From contig NC_087064.1 in assembly GCF_963678635.1 (NCBI RefSeq), positions 60,753,548 through 60,817,547 on the forward strand: 64,000 nt of DNA, written 5' to 3'. The notes under the pieces were generated by a model. The model saw only the letters and a program-made list of their open reading frames with translations. It did not search any database and was not told the origin of the DNA. Made by a program: the position numbers and the translations under genes. The stretch is from Symsagittifera roscoffensis (Eukaryota > Xenacoelomorpha > Acoela > Convolutidae). How positions within the stretch are numbered: position 1 is the first letter of the stretch; the number at the start of each line of letters is the position of its first letter. Below are positions 32,985 to 45,946 of this stretch, one piece after another.

Positions 32985-34242
32985 TAATTGTGATTTGAAA
33001 ATGGCAAAAACCGTTAAAAAACTGCATTTGATTATCACTAATAATGCTGACTGTAATCTGCAAAACAATTATTAAAAAATTTTCTAGGCCAATACCTATT
33101 TTTTTAGGACACTGCCAGTGAAATTTTCCATTGTTTGATTTCTTAATTATTTTATGTTCCAATATCTCAATTTCTGAGTTCAAAAAAGAAATTCAAGTAA
33201 TTCGGTTATGAAGTTTTTACCTACAAGATTAATCATTATTTTTAGTAGCTCGCATGTACAACTCTTACACTAGCATATCTTGTATGTTTATTTAAAACCT
33301 GTAACAGATCGATAGTTCCGTTTTCTTAAAACTATTCTCAAAAGTTGGTTATGCTTCATTTCAAGTTTTTGTATTTAAAATTTGTTATCTATGCCGTATT
33401 GCAGTTTTGGCTAAATATGATAGAATAAAATTAAATGAGTTTTGGTGTTATCAGTACGTCAAATAATCAGTAAAGCAACTCACAAAAACTTTAAAAAAAT
33501 CAACCAGAAAGTCAATGTGAGTTTTAAAAATCTGAAATTGCATCATATTTAGTGCTTAAATTGTTAGTATAAAGGTTTTTTCAACGCTGTCACTTCTATT
33601 TTTTGTTGTGTTCTTTAAAAAAAATTCTTGTTAGAGTTTCTGTTTTTGTTAATTGAGATGCAAAAAATGCAAAAACTATTGTAAAAAAAATTCATTTGAT
33701 TATCCTTAAAAAAACTGACTATAATCTGCAAAACAATTGAGCAACTTAAATAGTTTTTAGGCCAATTATTTATGTTTTAGGTCACTGCCAGTGAAACTGT
33801 TCATTCATTTGATTTTTTTATTCTTTTATGTTCCAGTATCTCAACCTCTGAGTCCAAAGTTTGAAAATTAAGGAAATCAATTATAAAATTTTTATCGACA
33901 AGATTAATAAACATTTTTTGGTTGGTCGAATGTGTTCAATTCTTACACTTAGCATATATTGTATGTTTCTTCAAAACCTGTAACAAATCGATAGTCTCGT
34001 CTTCGTAAAACTTTTCTCAAAACTTGGTTGTGTTTCGTTTACAAATTTTGTATTGCAGTTTTGGCTTAATATGACAGAACTAAATTTAATGATTTTTGGT
34101 TTTATTAATACGTCAAATAATTAGTAGCGCAACTCTCAAGATTTTGAAAAAATTTGACCAGAATGTCAATATGTGTTTTGAAAATCATACATTGCATCCA
34201 TTTGAATTCTTAAGTAGTTGGTATAAAGGTCTTTTTTAACGC
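32985..34242. repeat. Old tandem duplication, unit about 673 bp, two copies
   Basis: ACTGCCAGTGAAA occurs at 33111 and 33784 and the flanks align throughout (CATTTGATTATC, GACTGTAATCTGCAAAACAA, CCTGTAACA(G/A)ATCGATAGT, TACGTCAAATAATCAGTA). Copies are visibly diverged with many indels, so this is much older than the neighbouring 8.1 kb duplication, whose first unit begins at its right edge. Confidence 0.7.
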
Positions 34243-34249
34243 TTTCAGT

Positions 34250-36330
34250 TCCAATTTTCGTAAGGTCATTTCCTGAAAAAAATCTTGGGCCGAGTTTATA
34301 TTAGAGTTTACGCTGTTTCAAGATTCATACTTGGCCTAATGATTTGAAAAAAAATTCTTCGTTTTGATAAATTTGTAAAATTTTGTTGTTCTTATTTCAA
34401 ATTTTTATCGGCTGATAACTATTTGTTTTCTGAGTTTTTAATCAATGGTAAAATTCAGTATCCTTAAACTGAACAATACTGGCCGGAGGAACTGCATGGT
34501 GAATAATTTTCAGTTGTGACATTATAGAGGTTGCTGAGATAATGGACTATACTTTTCTGGTTCTTTCGTTTTTCCATTTTAATGATTTGCTCCTACTACA
34601 GCTAAAGTAAAAATTTCAGGAAAAACGTTACGGCATGAATATTCCTGAATATTTGTTTGTCAGAAAATAATTTTTTTAATGATGAAGGTAATCAAATCAA
34701 AAAATTACGTTTGTGTTTCGTATGAAGTTTATGGAAAGTCACAAAAGGTTCGTTCCGCTGGTTGTTCGACGACAAAAACTCGCTTCTGATCAACTCTTTG
34801 AGAAGGTTTAATTTTTTAAAGCCAATTGTTGTCCAATATTAGCAAAAACTTGATTAAATTTGAAGTTTTTTTTTGGTTTAGGTTAACAATTTTTTTGCCC
34901 TTTACCCGATAATTCTTTTTAAGTATTGATACGTGCTCTTCTGTTTTGTTGTCCAATCCTTTCAATTTTGTGTTGGTAAAATTATTTTCGTTGCTTGACT
35001 ATCAGTATCAGCAAGGCATTTCTAGTTTTTGCAATTTTCACCTCCCGGCACACTGTTGTTTGCAAACTTTTTCCGTTTTTTTGCTCGCCATTTTAAATCT
35101 TTTTATCTATCTAAGTTTTTATTATTCGATTGTCTCTAGCTTCAATTGGAACAAATTTTTTTTCTAAGTATCTGGTTAAAGAAAGAAACATACTCAGTGA
35201 AATCTTAGTTTGTCATTTCTTCGTCGTGTTTTTGTATTTCACGTAAAAACTTAAAATTCATTTTTTTCGCAATTTTTTCTGTCTCCTAATAAGTTCCAAA
35301 CGTTGTATGTTTCGGATTGGGTAATTTTTAATGAAAATTCTTTTTCGGTTTCCTCTGGTAAGGAATTTTTGTTGATTGGGCTGTAATCAATTTGCAGACA
35401 AATCAACAACTGAAGCAAAATTTGAGTACATCGCACTGACGCAATGTTTTGATGTAGCCCTTTGGCAAATCGATGCTGAATTGTTTTGATGATACAAATA
35501 AAAGCAGTTAGACAATCTTGCTTTTTGAATTTCTGTTTTTAAATTGTCAAGATTTTTTTTGCATCATTAAACTTTGATTTTTTTGCAATTTATGGTCAGA
35601 CTTTCTCAATCAAACTTTGTCCTTTCCAGACTTTTGCGGCGAGAAAATTTAGTCTCGATTTTCGCAAACAAGGTGAAGACGGAACGACCGGTGCAACGCA
35701 AGGAAATCCGTGTCTCAACGAGTGGTGCGAACCAGAGAACAGTGCAACATCTCAACCACCATTGGTCCTGTCCGAACCAACATAAAACCGCCCGACAAGA
35801 TGTTTGAAATTTTCATCTTTGTGTATCCTACTGTGCATTATTTTACTGTCCATATTTAGCCAGGATTAATGCATCTGACGTTGAGCGCAATTTTTTTGTC
35901 CGCTCTATACCTCGTATTGTTTTCCATTCTTCATTTCGTTGTTAAACAATCGAAAACTTTTTGAACCGATCTTTTTTCGCATTTTTGATCAAATTATCTT
36001 CGCTTTTTTTGTTTCCTCTGATATCGGACCTTTTATCACCAGTGATTCCTTTGGATTAATTGAATCCTCTGTGTCAACGTTCTCAATAGCTTTCACACCT
36101 GTTTTAAATGGCTTGTTTTTCTCCTTTCGTCGTATTTGAGGGTCCTATGATGACCGGATCCAGAAAGCAGTAAAACGCTACTTTACTTTTCATTGTTTGG
36201 CTCCGCCATTTTGTAGCAGTCTTTTGCTACATGCTATCGTCTTGTCCTAAATCGTTAATCTTCCAAAGTGGGCACCAAATATATAAAAATATATATAGTT
36301 AAAACACTATTTGAATTCTGTAGAACATAT
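34250..36330. other. Unit 1: AT-rich sequence with a short GC-richer patch
   Basis: Mostly T-rich. A less AT-rich patch at 35620-35810 has an acceptor-like CTTTGTCCTTTCCAG, a donor-like CAAACAAG|GTGAAG and a frame reading KQGEDGTTGATQGNPCLNEW. It might be a gene or gag-like remnant. The same patch is at 43714-43904 in unit 2. I see no domain. Confidence 0.25.
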
Positions 36331-36340
36331 TTCAAACATG

Positions 36341-37854
36341 CCCGGGTGGAGGAGCTCGATTTATGTTTCGAATATGAAAGTCGAGGAAGTGCACTTTTGC
36401 AGCTGAAACTCCGCGTCCGAGAAGATATTTGAAATCGAGCACAAACTCAAAGCATACACGATTTCGCTCGAGAGATTCGAAACATAACCTATTTTGGTCG
36501 AGAAAGTCGAAGCATAGGTCGAAAAAGTCAAAACATAGTTCAAACACGGTCAAAAGATACCTGATTTTGGTCAAGAAAATCGAAACATAGGTCGAGCACA
36601 ACCTAATTTGTTTTACATTTTATTTTTTTAAAATTTCTAATTAAATTGAAATTTGAAATTGACCACAAAAATCTGCTCCGAAAAGACTTTCGTCAGTAAG
36701 GTGCAACCCGCAACAATCAATTGGGAAGATTTTTCTACCGCAGGTTTTTTCTGATTTGCCTACCTCAATTGAGTAATTTTGCCTGAGTTTCAGAGTGAAC
36801 CCTTTAAGTTTTGGAAATCTAAGGTTTCCTGCGGCAAGAAAAAATAAATTTTACCAAAAATTCCTCAAATATGGGTTTTCACATCAACAGTTTCGGAAAA
36901 GGTTTGGTAAGAAAATAATAGCAACTTGGAGATTCACTTGAAAAAAAAAAAAGTTTTCGATGGAGGAATTTTGCTTTTTACAGGTTCCTATGGTTTATTT
37001 TCAAATCAAGCAACATCGCAAAAAATCCTCTGAAAAGCATACATTCTAGTCTTTTGTCAATTTGCTCATGTTATTTGATAGTTGAGAAAGTCGAAAATAA
37101 GTCGAGCAGAGTCGAAGCATACCGAGTTTCGATCGAGAAAAAGTCGAAACATACGTCGAGCCAAGTCAAAAAATAGGTCGAGCACAGTCGAATTATCGGT
37201 CCAGCACGGCAAAAACATAGGTCGAGCCCATTGTAAACATTCACCGAGCCCATTCGAAACATAAGGCGAGCAGATTTTTTTGAAATTTTTGGTACCGTTT
37301 CCACAATTCGACTGTATCAAAGAAACGTTACCAAAACAGAGAAAACTTTATAAAAGAAACTGTCTCGTAATCCGAGCAATTTGATTGATAATGAAGTCTA
37401 TAAAAAGCCAAATCATAAAATTAAACTGTTCAGGTCCAAAACTTGAAATAAAAATTTAAACCAGATGTGTTCTCACTGAAAGACTAAAAAAGCCTTTTGA
37501 ACAGTTTTTTGGAGCAACCACAGCAAAAAAAGGTGATTAAATTTTTTGTTTGTCGAGAAAGTTGAGACAGTCAAAACATATCCGTTTTTGGTCGAAAAAC
37601 CTGAAACCCATCTATGTGTCTATGTGGGGTCAAACAAACAAACTTTTTGAAACTGTCGAATTTTGGTCGCGAAAGTCGGAACATACCCGAACTGGGTCGA
37701 ACAAAGTCGAACTTTTTTGTTGGGTCGTTAAAATCGAAACATACCAAAAATTGGTCGAGATACTCAAAACCCACCAAAGTTTGGTCGATACGGTCGAAAC
37801 AGGCCAATCTTTGGCCTAGAAAATTGAAACATAAATCGAGCACCTCGATCCGGG
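36341..37854. mobile_element. GTCGA-rich non-autonomous DNA transposon with inverted ends
   Basis: Left end CCCGGGTGGAGGAGCTCGAT and right end, read inverted, CCCGGATCGAGGTGCTCGAT; both continue TTATGTTTC. Arrays of a motif like GGTCGAGAAAGTCGAAACAT fill 36358-36600, 37078-37270 and 37550-37850, with unique sequence between. No transposase frame. Reading frames across the arrays on both strands are artefacts of the GTCGA repeat. No clear target duplication. Confidence 0.6.
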
Positions 37855-38449
37855 TGATTATGACCGTGATAGACTAAAACAAATTTTAACAGACAGATCA
37901 TTGAAGTTGTCGGTTAATTCGTATTAATGTTTTGATCTTACTTTTTTAAGAAGCAACTTGGCTGTCTGTTCATGCTCTGTGAGCTTTTCCCAAAAAGCAA
38001 AAAATGAACTAAGCAATTGTTATGATTTTTGCCATATTTGTTTATTGTGGCCTTCTCGAGCAACTGCTTTTAGCGTTACATTTCTGGAGTCAATTGCGTC
38101 GCGAATCTTTTTTGAGCAAAAATTCTGCTGTGGATTCTGTTTTGAAATTGAACTCAACAAATCATAAGTGGATTTCGTAAAAATATAGCATTTCCCGCAA
38201 AATTTATGCAGATTGAATCTGCTAACAATTTTCAGATTCCGCTCACAAAAGCGGATTCTACAAAATGTCTTAGATTCCTCTAATGTTGATATGGATTCTA
38301 CAAATTTGCAGTTTTTGAAGCGGTTTGGAGCGATACCAAATGCCTGTATATTCTACAAAAGCTCGTAATATCAAGTTTGTGACGCTAAAATAATTCTTGT
38401 AATATGGGAAATTAAATGGCTAAGGTCTAGCTAAAAAAAAACAAGACTG
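37855..38449. other. Unit 1: intergenic sequence
   Basis: No gene. Short direct repeats of GGATTCTACAAA occur near 38250-38300. The corresponding part of unit 2 is 45947-46550. Confidence 0.25.
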
Positions 38450-38975
38450 TTCGTATCAGGGCGAAGCCCTGAATGTTCCTACTGCCTTTTAAGGTCTATG
38501 GAGCAGTAATAAAATGGAAAATTTAAATGTAATAAAGTAAAGTTAAAATTTTTTTTCTAAAAAACTGGAGATTTTTTGTGAAAACATCCCCCCACATGCC
38601 ATATTAAGTACAAAGTGATAGATTTTGCTCCTATTAACAAATCAATTATGGCATATAAGCTTCCTTGAACCAATTTAGAACGATTTCCAAGACGGATTAA
38701 ATCTCGCTTACGCGTTAATAGCGCGAAATAAGTCGCGCTTTAATTGTCCCAAATTGGCCAAAATGGCAATCTTTAAACCCTCATAACTTTACGAAAAATG
38801 ATCAAAGGTGAAATATTTTTTCAAATTTAATCTCAGGACAACAATAGCTTTCGAATGATGTAAAAAAAGTCCGTCAAAATTGGCTAGTTAAAAAGTCGAA
38901 ATTTGTCTGAAGAAAAAAAAACCCACCCCGAGCACAAATATTCCGTTACTTTCGTACCGAAAGTCGGAACAAAAA
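38450..38975 (+). repeat. Hairpin-ended dispersed repeat, copy 1
   Basis: 5' hairpin CAGGGC-GAA-GCCCTG at 38457-38471 and a 3' palindrome at 38941-38969, stem TTCCG..CTTTCG / CGAAAG..CGGAA with loop TAC. Between them are TTTAATTGTCCCAAATTGGC and GATCAAAGGTGAAATATT, which also occur in related form in the other copies. No coding frame. Confidence 0.55.
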
Positions 38976-39884
38976 GTATGCATACCCGCATCTAGTTTCA
39001 AGCGTTAATAGTCGATTATACTTTGGTTCCAGAACAAGTCTTACAAAAACGGAGAAATAATATATGGATTTTTAATCGATGATAACACTCTCTTTTTTTG
39101 AATACAAATTCAAATCAATTATAATACTTTTTAATCCATTTTAGATGATAATTAATCCATTTTTTTAATGAATGAATTATAATCGATTATAATCAATTGT
39201 TCTTAGTACAATTTCTTATTTGATTGATGCACAAAAATCCATTTTAATTGAAGATAACCGTCTCAGTTTGCCCCTTTTCTGTGTCCTTCCTTTTGACTTT
39301 TGCTTTTCATCGAGGTTGGCTTATGTGAAAAATAGGAAAGTCATGTTTAGCAGTTTTCTAATCAATTGAAGTTTATAAGGTTAATAAGGTTTATAAGATG
39401 AGAAAATGTTACTTTTGGTTCGACAACAATAAAAAATCACATTCAGAATTAATTTTGAACACCTAATTTTGATAATTATTATCAATTATAATTGTCAAAA
39501 AACAAACAAAATAATTCCAAATAATCAATTATTTAAGTCCAAACTTGGATGTAGGTACAAATAAGTGTAACTTTTCTTTGTGTAATTATTGTTTGTGAGT
39601 CATCATCATAATAACTGATTAAATAAGACAGCTGGAATCAAATTATACTAATGAAAACTCATGTTTAGCTGGTGTTCAGCAGTGATTTTTTGGCAACAAT
39701 TTGAATTAAAAAAATTTGAATTGGGTCTTAGGTTGATTTACCACATTTCATACGTATTTTGCTTATAAAACTAGAAATTATGGGAGCTTCAATTATTTCG
39801 CTTAAAAATATCGATTGCCCAATAGTTCAAACTTTTTAGTGAAGATGTCAATAAAGATGCCGTAAAAACAGTTACAATACTGCT
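38976..39884. other. Unit 1: AT-rich spacer with ATTATAATCGATTATAATCA motifs
   Basis: Palindromic AATTATAATCGATTATAAT-like sequences cluster at 39110-39200. No gene recognised. The unit 2 counterpart is 47086-47989. Confidence 0.25.
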
Positions 39885-40390
39885 CGTATATCAGGGTAAA
39901 GCCCTGAATGTTTCGATTGGCCCTTAACCCACATCGAATAGTTTTTGGATACGAAAATTTCAAAAAACTATAATTTTTGGACATAATCAAAGATCAAGTG
40001 TAAAAATTTGAGTCTAACGACTTTAATGCGATCGATTAGTTAACCTCAATCAAGTTTGGAACGATTTTGTTGCGCGGGTTATTTCTCCACACATAAATAA
40101 TTCGCGTTAAGTTTTCAGCGTTGTGAGTAAATTCGTCAAAACGCTCATAAATTAATCCAGAGCATGGCCAAGTTGGCAAACTTAAAAAAAATTGCAATTG
40201 CTTCGCAAAAAGATCGAAGGTAAAATATTTTTTTGTATTTGATTCCAGGGAGTCAATATCTCCAATAGAGTATAAAGTTTTTTTCTCAAAAAAAAACTAT
40301 TATTTCGATCTCCAAAAACTCAATAAATAAAAAAACCATCCAAAGCATAAACTTTCCGTTCTCTTCGAAAGTCTGAACAAAAGTTTGGTG
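39885..40390 (+). repeat. Hairpin-ended dispersed repeat, copy 2
   Basis: Begins GCTCGTATATCAGGGTAAAG with hairpin CAGGG-TAAAG-CCCTG, includes GGAACGATTTTGTTGCGCGG and TCCAGAGCATGGCCAAGTTG, and ends with TTCCGTTCTCTTCGAAAGTC. The unit 2 counterpart (47990-48150) keeps only the 5' third because of the deletion. Confidence 0.55.
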
Positions 40391-41229
40391 TGAAAATTTC
40401 AATGCTTACGCAATGAACGGCAAACCATATTTGACTCGCTATAACAGACTGTGAAACAAAAACCTTATAAGCAAGTAGATATTCAGGCTAAGCTGTATAA
40501 TTTATTTTCAACCAAAAAACAAACTGGCCGTTGTTTCCCGATTGTTTCTAAGGTTGCAGTCCTTATGGGGGCTTGGTTTCATGATTTTTTTACTTACTAG
40601 CCTTCTGAAACGTTAACTATGTAATAGCTTTCAGGGGTTCGACGACTCAATTCATCATTAGACGAAGTTTTGACTTCAAAGAGAAAGAAAAAGGTAGCTG
40701 AAAACTGATTAGCTCACATGCAAAAAGTGTGAACGAATTTTCTCATAATGGATTGCTCATCGAAAAAAAGGCTATATCAGAAATTTTAAATGTAATTTGG
40801 ATTCCGATAAGAAATTGAAGTATTTTAATGTCGAGAAAAATTGGTCTCAAAACTTTGAGCTTTAATTCTAGTTACATTTCATGAAATTTAAGCTTAATTT
40901 TTTTTCTCAGCTAGAATGGTCAAAACATTCTTTTACACATTCACAACAACCGCTAATCTTGTTCCTATATAATTTCAATCCAACAATCCATCTTATTTGC
41001 TTTTTTTTCATTTTGTAAGAATTTCATAATTCTTGTCTAGTATGATAAAATTACCGTGACAGAAATTCAGAACTGCAATGAAAATAAAACTGCTCGTCTC
41101 AATGCTAAACCTTAAATTTTCTGACGGCCTTGTAACGTGTTTCACTGCCTTTTAACGAGTTTTCAATCAAAAGACTGATTCATTTAAGTTTTGAATCAAA
41201 AATAAATGAAATTTTTTTTAAAATTAGGT
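40391..41229. other. Unit 1 segment that is deleted in unit 2
   Basis: AT-rich, without a recognisable gene. It lies entirely inside the 1.2 kb missing from the second unit. Confidence 0.4.
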
Positions 41230-41615
41230 GTTTTTTAAAAATTTCGAAATTTTGTTGACCTTTTCGAATTTTTGGCCGACCAAGTAGACTTTCCGAGCTC
41301 TCCCAAAGCACTTAAAAAGTGCCTGTTTTGGCCAAAAATTTCTGCGCCGCAGGCAAAATTTCAAAAAACATTCCAAAACAGCGTTTTTAGGCACTTTTGA
41401 AAAAATTTTACCTAAAAATTGCGTTTTTTGGCGCGCGATCCTCCCTTAGTATTAGTATATATTTGAGCCGAAGGCACCTTTAGAAAAATTTTAGGGTCCG
41501 TTAGCAAAAAATGGATGTCTCAAAATAGTTCAAAGGGGAGCCTTTGGGTTGGAAAGGGGCCGAATCCATGAGGGGAGGAGGGCGTCCGCCCCCTTCCCCT
41601 CTAAATCCGGCCCTG
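41230..41615 (-). mobile_element. hAT-like element terminus
   Basis: On the minus strand it begins CAGGGCCGGATTTAGAGGGG followed by a G-rich stretch, typical of termini of animal hAT-type elements. GGCGCGCGATCC and GCGCCGCAGGC blocks follow. The other end and a target duplication were not found, so only a fragment is supported. Confidence 0.45.
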
Positions 41616-42337
41616 GCTATATCTGTATAAAAAAAAAGAAAACAAAGTTTCCGTTTCTTTCGTTGATTAATTTCTATGAACCTTACAACGGTCAATTTTT
41701 ATGCTGCTGTACAAAACCTTGCGGAAGCAAGTTTTATGTTGACGATTCAATTAAATCATATCAGTTTTGACTCCACCTTGCTCTTTTTGTTCAATGATGA
41801 CAATGTACTTACGCATCCAAGTTTACCCTTGCATCCAATTACATGTGTGTTATCAAGCATTCATTGTTTAACGTGGGGACCGATCGTTTAGCAGACCAAT
41901 CTTTTAGCATAAAAAGTAAAAAATGAGTCTTTTAGCAGACCAACGTAATAAAAGGATGAATGATTGATTGACAGGCTCAAAAAAAACGCTCAGTCTGAGG
42001 CCAAGCGTCCCAATTAAAACAATTATCTCACGATTTATCAACAAAACTATCAACTTCAAAAACACAACAGTCTAAATTAACGGCAAAATAAAGATTTACG
42101 CGAACAATAACACTTTTGTTGAGATGAAGCGGTCGCTAATCACCAATGCCGCGTTTGAAGTTAGCTATCTGACTTTATAACTGTTCTGAGTTTGCTTTAA
42201 AAAAAGCTGTCCGCTAAAATCCCTAGAATCGTTAAACGTGCAGTAGTTTCTCCTCATTAAAAATTTCGTATACACTTTGGCAACTTATACTGCAAATTAT
42301 TTTGCTAAAGGATTTTTCTACTCTAATTTTAAATTAA
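41616..42337. other. Unit 1: terminal spacer
   Basis: Contains a direct repeat of TTTTAGCAGACCAA at about 41900-41945 and no gene. Unit 2 counterpart is 48548-49284. Confidence 0.25.
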
Positions 42338-44434
42338 TTTCAGTTCCAATTTTCGTTAGGTCATTTCCTGAAAAAAAGCTTGGGCCGAGTTTATATTAGA
42401 GTTTACGCTGTTTCAAGATTCATACTTGGCCTAATGATTTGAAAAAAAATTCTTCGTTTTGATATTTTGTAAAATTTTGTTGTTCTTATTTCAAATTTTT
42501 ATCGGCTGATAACTATTTGTTTTCTGAGTTTTTAATCAATGGTAAAATTCAGTATAATTAAACTGAACAATACTGGCCGGAGGAACTGCATGGTGAATAA
42601 TTTTCAGTTGTGACATTATAGAGGTTGCTGAGATAATGGACTATACTTTTCTGGTTCTTTCGTTTTTCCATTTTAATGATTTGCTCCTACTACAGCTAAA
42701 GTAAAAATTTCAGGAAAAACGTTACGGCCTGAATATTCCTGAATATTTGTTTGTCAGAAAATAATTTTTTTAATGATGAAGGTAATCAAATCAAAAAATT
42801 ACGTTTGTGTTTCGTATGAAGTTTATGGAAAGTCACAAAAGATTCGTTCCGCTGGTTGTTCGACGACAAAAACTCGCTTCTGATCAACTCTTTGAGAAGG
42901 TTTAATTTTTTAAAGCCAATTGTTGTCCAATATTAGCAAAAACTTGATTAAATTTGAAGTTTTTTTTTAGTTTAGGTTAACAATTTTTTTGCCCTTTACC
43001 CGATAATTCTTTTTAAGTATTGATACGTGCTCTTCTGTTTTGTTGTCCAATCCTTTCAATTTTGTGTTGGTAAAATTATTTTCGTTGCTTGACTATCAGT
43101 ATCAGCAAGGCATTTCTAGTTTTTGCAATTTTCACCTCCCGGCACACTGTTGTTTGCAAACTTTTTCCGTTTTTTTGCTCGCCATTTTAAATCTTTTTAT
43201 CTATCTAAGTTTTTATTATTCGATTGTCTCTAGCTTCAATTGGAACAAATTTTTTTTCTAAGTATCTGGTTAAAGAAAGAAACATACTCAGTGAAATCTT
43301 AGTTTGTCATTTCTTCGTCGTGTTTTTGTATTTCACGTAAAAACTTAAAATTCATTTTTTTCGCAATTTTTTCTGTCTCCTAATAAGTTCCAAACGTTGT
43401 ATGTTTCGGATTGGGTAATTTTTAATGAAAATTCTTTTTCGGTTTCCTCTGGTAAGGAATTTTTGTTGATTGGGCTGTAATCAATTTGCAGACAAATCAA
43501 CAACTGAAGCAAAATTTGAGTACATCGCACTGACGCAATGTTTTGATGTAGCCCTTTGGCAAATCGATGCTGAATTGTTTTGATGATACAAATAAAAGCA
43601 GTTAGACAATCTTGCTTTTTGAATTTCTGTTTTTAAATTGTCAAGATTTTTTTTGCATCATTAAACTTTGATTTTTTTGCAATTTATGGTCAGACTTTCT
43701 CAATCAAACTTTGTCCTTTCCAGACTTTTGCGGCGAGAAAATTTAGTCTCGATTTTCGCAAACAAGGTGAAGACGGAACGACCGGTGCAACGCAAGGAAA
43801 TCCGTGTCTCAACGAGTGGTGCGAACCAGAGAACAGTGCAACATCTCAACCACCATTGGTCCTGTCCGAACCAACATAAAACCGCCCGACAAGATGTTTG
43901 AAATTTTCATCTTTGTGTATCCTACTGTGCATTATTTTACTGTCCATATTTAGCCAGGATTAATGCATCTGACGTTGAGCGCAATTTTTTTGTCCGCTCT
44001 ATACCTCGTATTGTTTTCCATTCTTCATTTCGTTGTTAAACAATCGAAAACTTTTTGAACCGATCTTTTTTCGCATTTTTGATCAAATTATCTTCGCTTT
44101 TTTTGTTTCCTCTGATATCGGACCTTTTATCACCAGTGATTCCTTTGGATTAATTGAATCCTCTGTGTCAACGTTCTCAATAGCTTTGACGCCTGTTTTA
44201 AATGGCTTGTTTTTCTCCTTTCGTCGTATTTGAGGGTCCTATGATGACCGGATCCAGAAAGCACTAAAACGCTACTTTACTTTTCATTGTTTGGCTCCGC
44301 CATTTTGTAGCAGTCTTTTGCTACATGCTATCGTCTTGTCCTAAATCGTTAATCTTCCAAAGTGGGCACCAAATATATAAAAATATATATAGTTAAAACA
44401 CTATTTGAATTCTGTAGAACATATTTCAAACATG

Positions 44435-45946
44435 CCCGGGTGGAGGAGCTCGATTTATGTTTCGAATATGAAAGTCGAGGAAGTGCACTTTTGCAGCTGA
44501 AACTCCGCGTCCGAGAAGATATTTGAAATCGAGCACAAACTCAAAGCATACACGATTTTGCTCGAGAGATTCGAAACATAACCTATTTTGGTCGAGAAAG
44601 TCGAAGCATAGGTCAAAAAAGTCAAAACATAGTTCAAACACGGTCAAAAGATACCTGATTTTGGTCAAGAAAATCGAAACATAGGTCGAGCACAACCTAA
44701 TTTGTTTTACATTTAATTTTTTTAAAATTTCTAATTAAATTGAAATTGGAAATTGACCACAAAAATCTGCTCCGAAAAGACTTTCGTCAGTAAGGTGCAA
44801 CCCGCAACAATCAATTGGGAAGATTTTTCTACCGCAGGTTTTTTCTGATTTGCCTACCTCAATTGAGTAATTTTGCCTGAGTTTCAGAGTGAACCCTTTA
44901 AGTTTTGGAAATCTAAGGTTTCCTGCGGCAAGAAAAAATAAATTTTACCAAAAATTCCTCAAATATGGGTTTTCACATCAACAGTTTCGGAAAAGGTTTG
45001 GTAAGAAAATAATAGCAACTTGGAGATTCACTTGAAAAAAAAAAGTTTTCGATGGAGGAATTTTGCTTTTTACAGATTCCTATGGTTTATTTTCAAAGCA
45101 AGCAACATCGCAAAAAATCCTCTGAAAAGCATACATTCTAGTTTTTTGTCAATTTGCTCATGTTATTTGATAGTTGAGAAAGTCGAAAATAAGTCGAGCA
45201 GAGTCGAAGCATACCGAGTTTCGATCGAGAAAAAGTCGAAACATACGTCGAGCCAAGTCAAAAAATAGGTCGAGCACAGTCGAAATATCGGTCCAGCACG
45301 GCAAAAACATAGGTCGAGCCCATTGTAAACATTCATCGAGCCCAATCAAAACATAAGGCGAGCAGATTTTTTTGAACTTTTTGGTACCGTTTCCACAATT
45401 CGACTGTATCAAAGAAACGTTATCAAAACAGAGAAAACTTTATAAAAGAAACTGTCTCGTAATCCGAGCAATTTGATTGATAATGAAGTCTATAAAAAGC
45501 CAAATCATAAAATTAAACTGTTCGGGTCCAAAACTTGAAATAAAAATTTAAACCAGATGTGTTCTCAATGAAAGACTAAAAAAGCCTTTTGAACAGTTTT
45601 TTGGAGCAACCACAGCAACAAAAGGTGATTAAATTTTTTGTTTGTCGAGAAAGTTGAAACAGTCAAAATATATCCGTTTTTGGTCGAAAAACCTGAAACC
45701 CATCTATGTGTCTATGTGGGGTCAAACAAACAAACTTTTTGAAACTGTCGAATTTTGGTCGCGAAAGTCGGAACATACCCGAACTGGGTCGAACAAAGTC
45801 GAACTTTTTTGTTGGGTCGTTAAAATCGAAACATACCAAAAATTGGTCGAGATACTCAAAACCCACCAAAGTTTGGTCGATACGGTCGAAACAGACCAAT
45901 CTTTGGCCTAGAAAATTGAAACATAAATCGAGCACCTCGATCCGGG
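44435..45946. mobile_element. GTCGA-rich transposon, copy in duplication unit 2
   Basis: Same element as 36341-37854, carried along by the tandem duplication, with a few substitutions in the arrays. Confidence 0.6.

Larger units (their letters stand above)
34243..42340. repeat. 8.1 kb tandem duplication, unit 1
   Basis: Aligns with 42341-49284 with only scattered single-base differences and short indels (offset 8094-8106). The unit start (CAGTTCCAATTTTCG at 34246) recurs at 42341 directly after the unit's end, so the copies are head-to-tail. Confidence 0.95.

Noticed and set aside
36332-37843. Many frames rich in Cys-Phe-Asp or Lys-Ser-Lys-His repeats
   Set aside because: They are translations of the GTCGA nucleotide repeat in different frames, not genes.
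38450-38975. Helitron interpretation of the hairpin-ended repeat
   Set aside because: No CTRR end at the expected distance from the hairpin and no consistent A|T target flanks were seen among copies.
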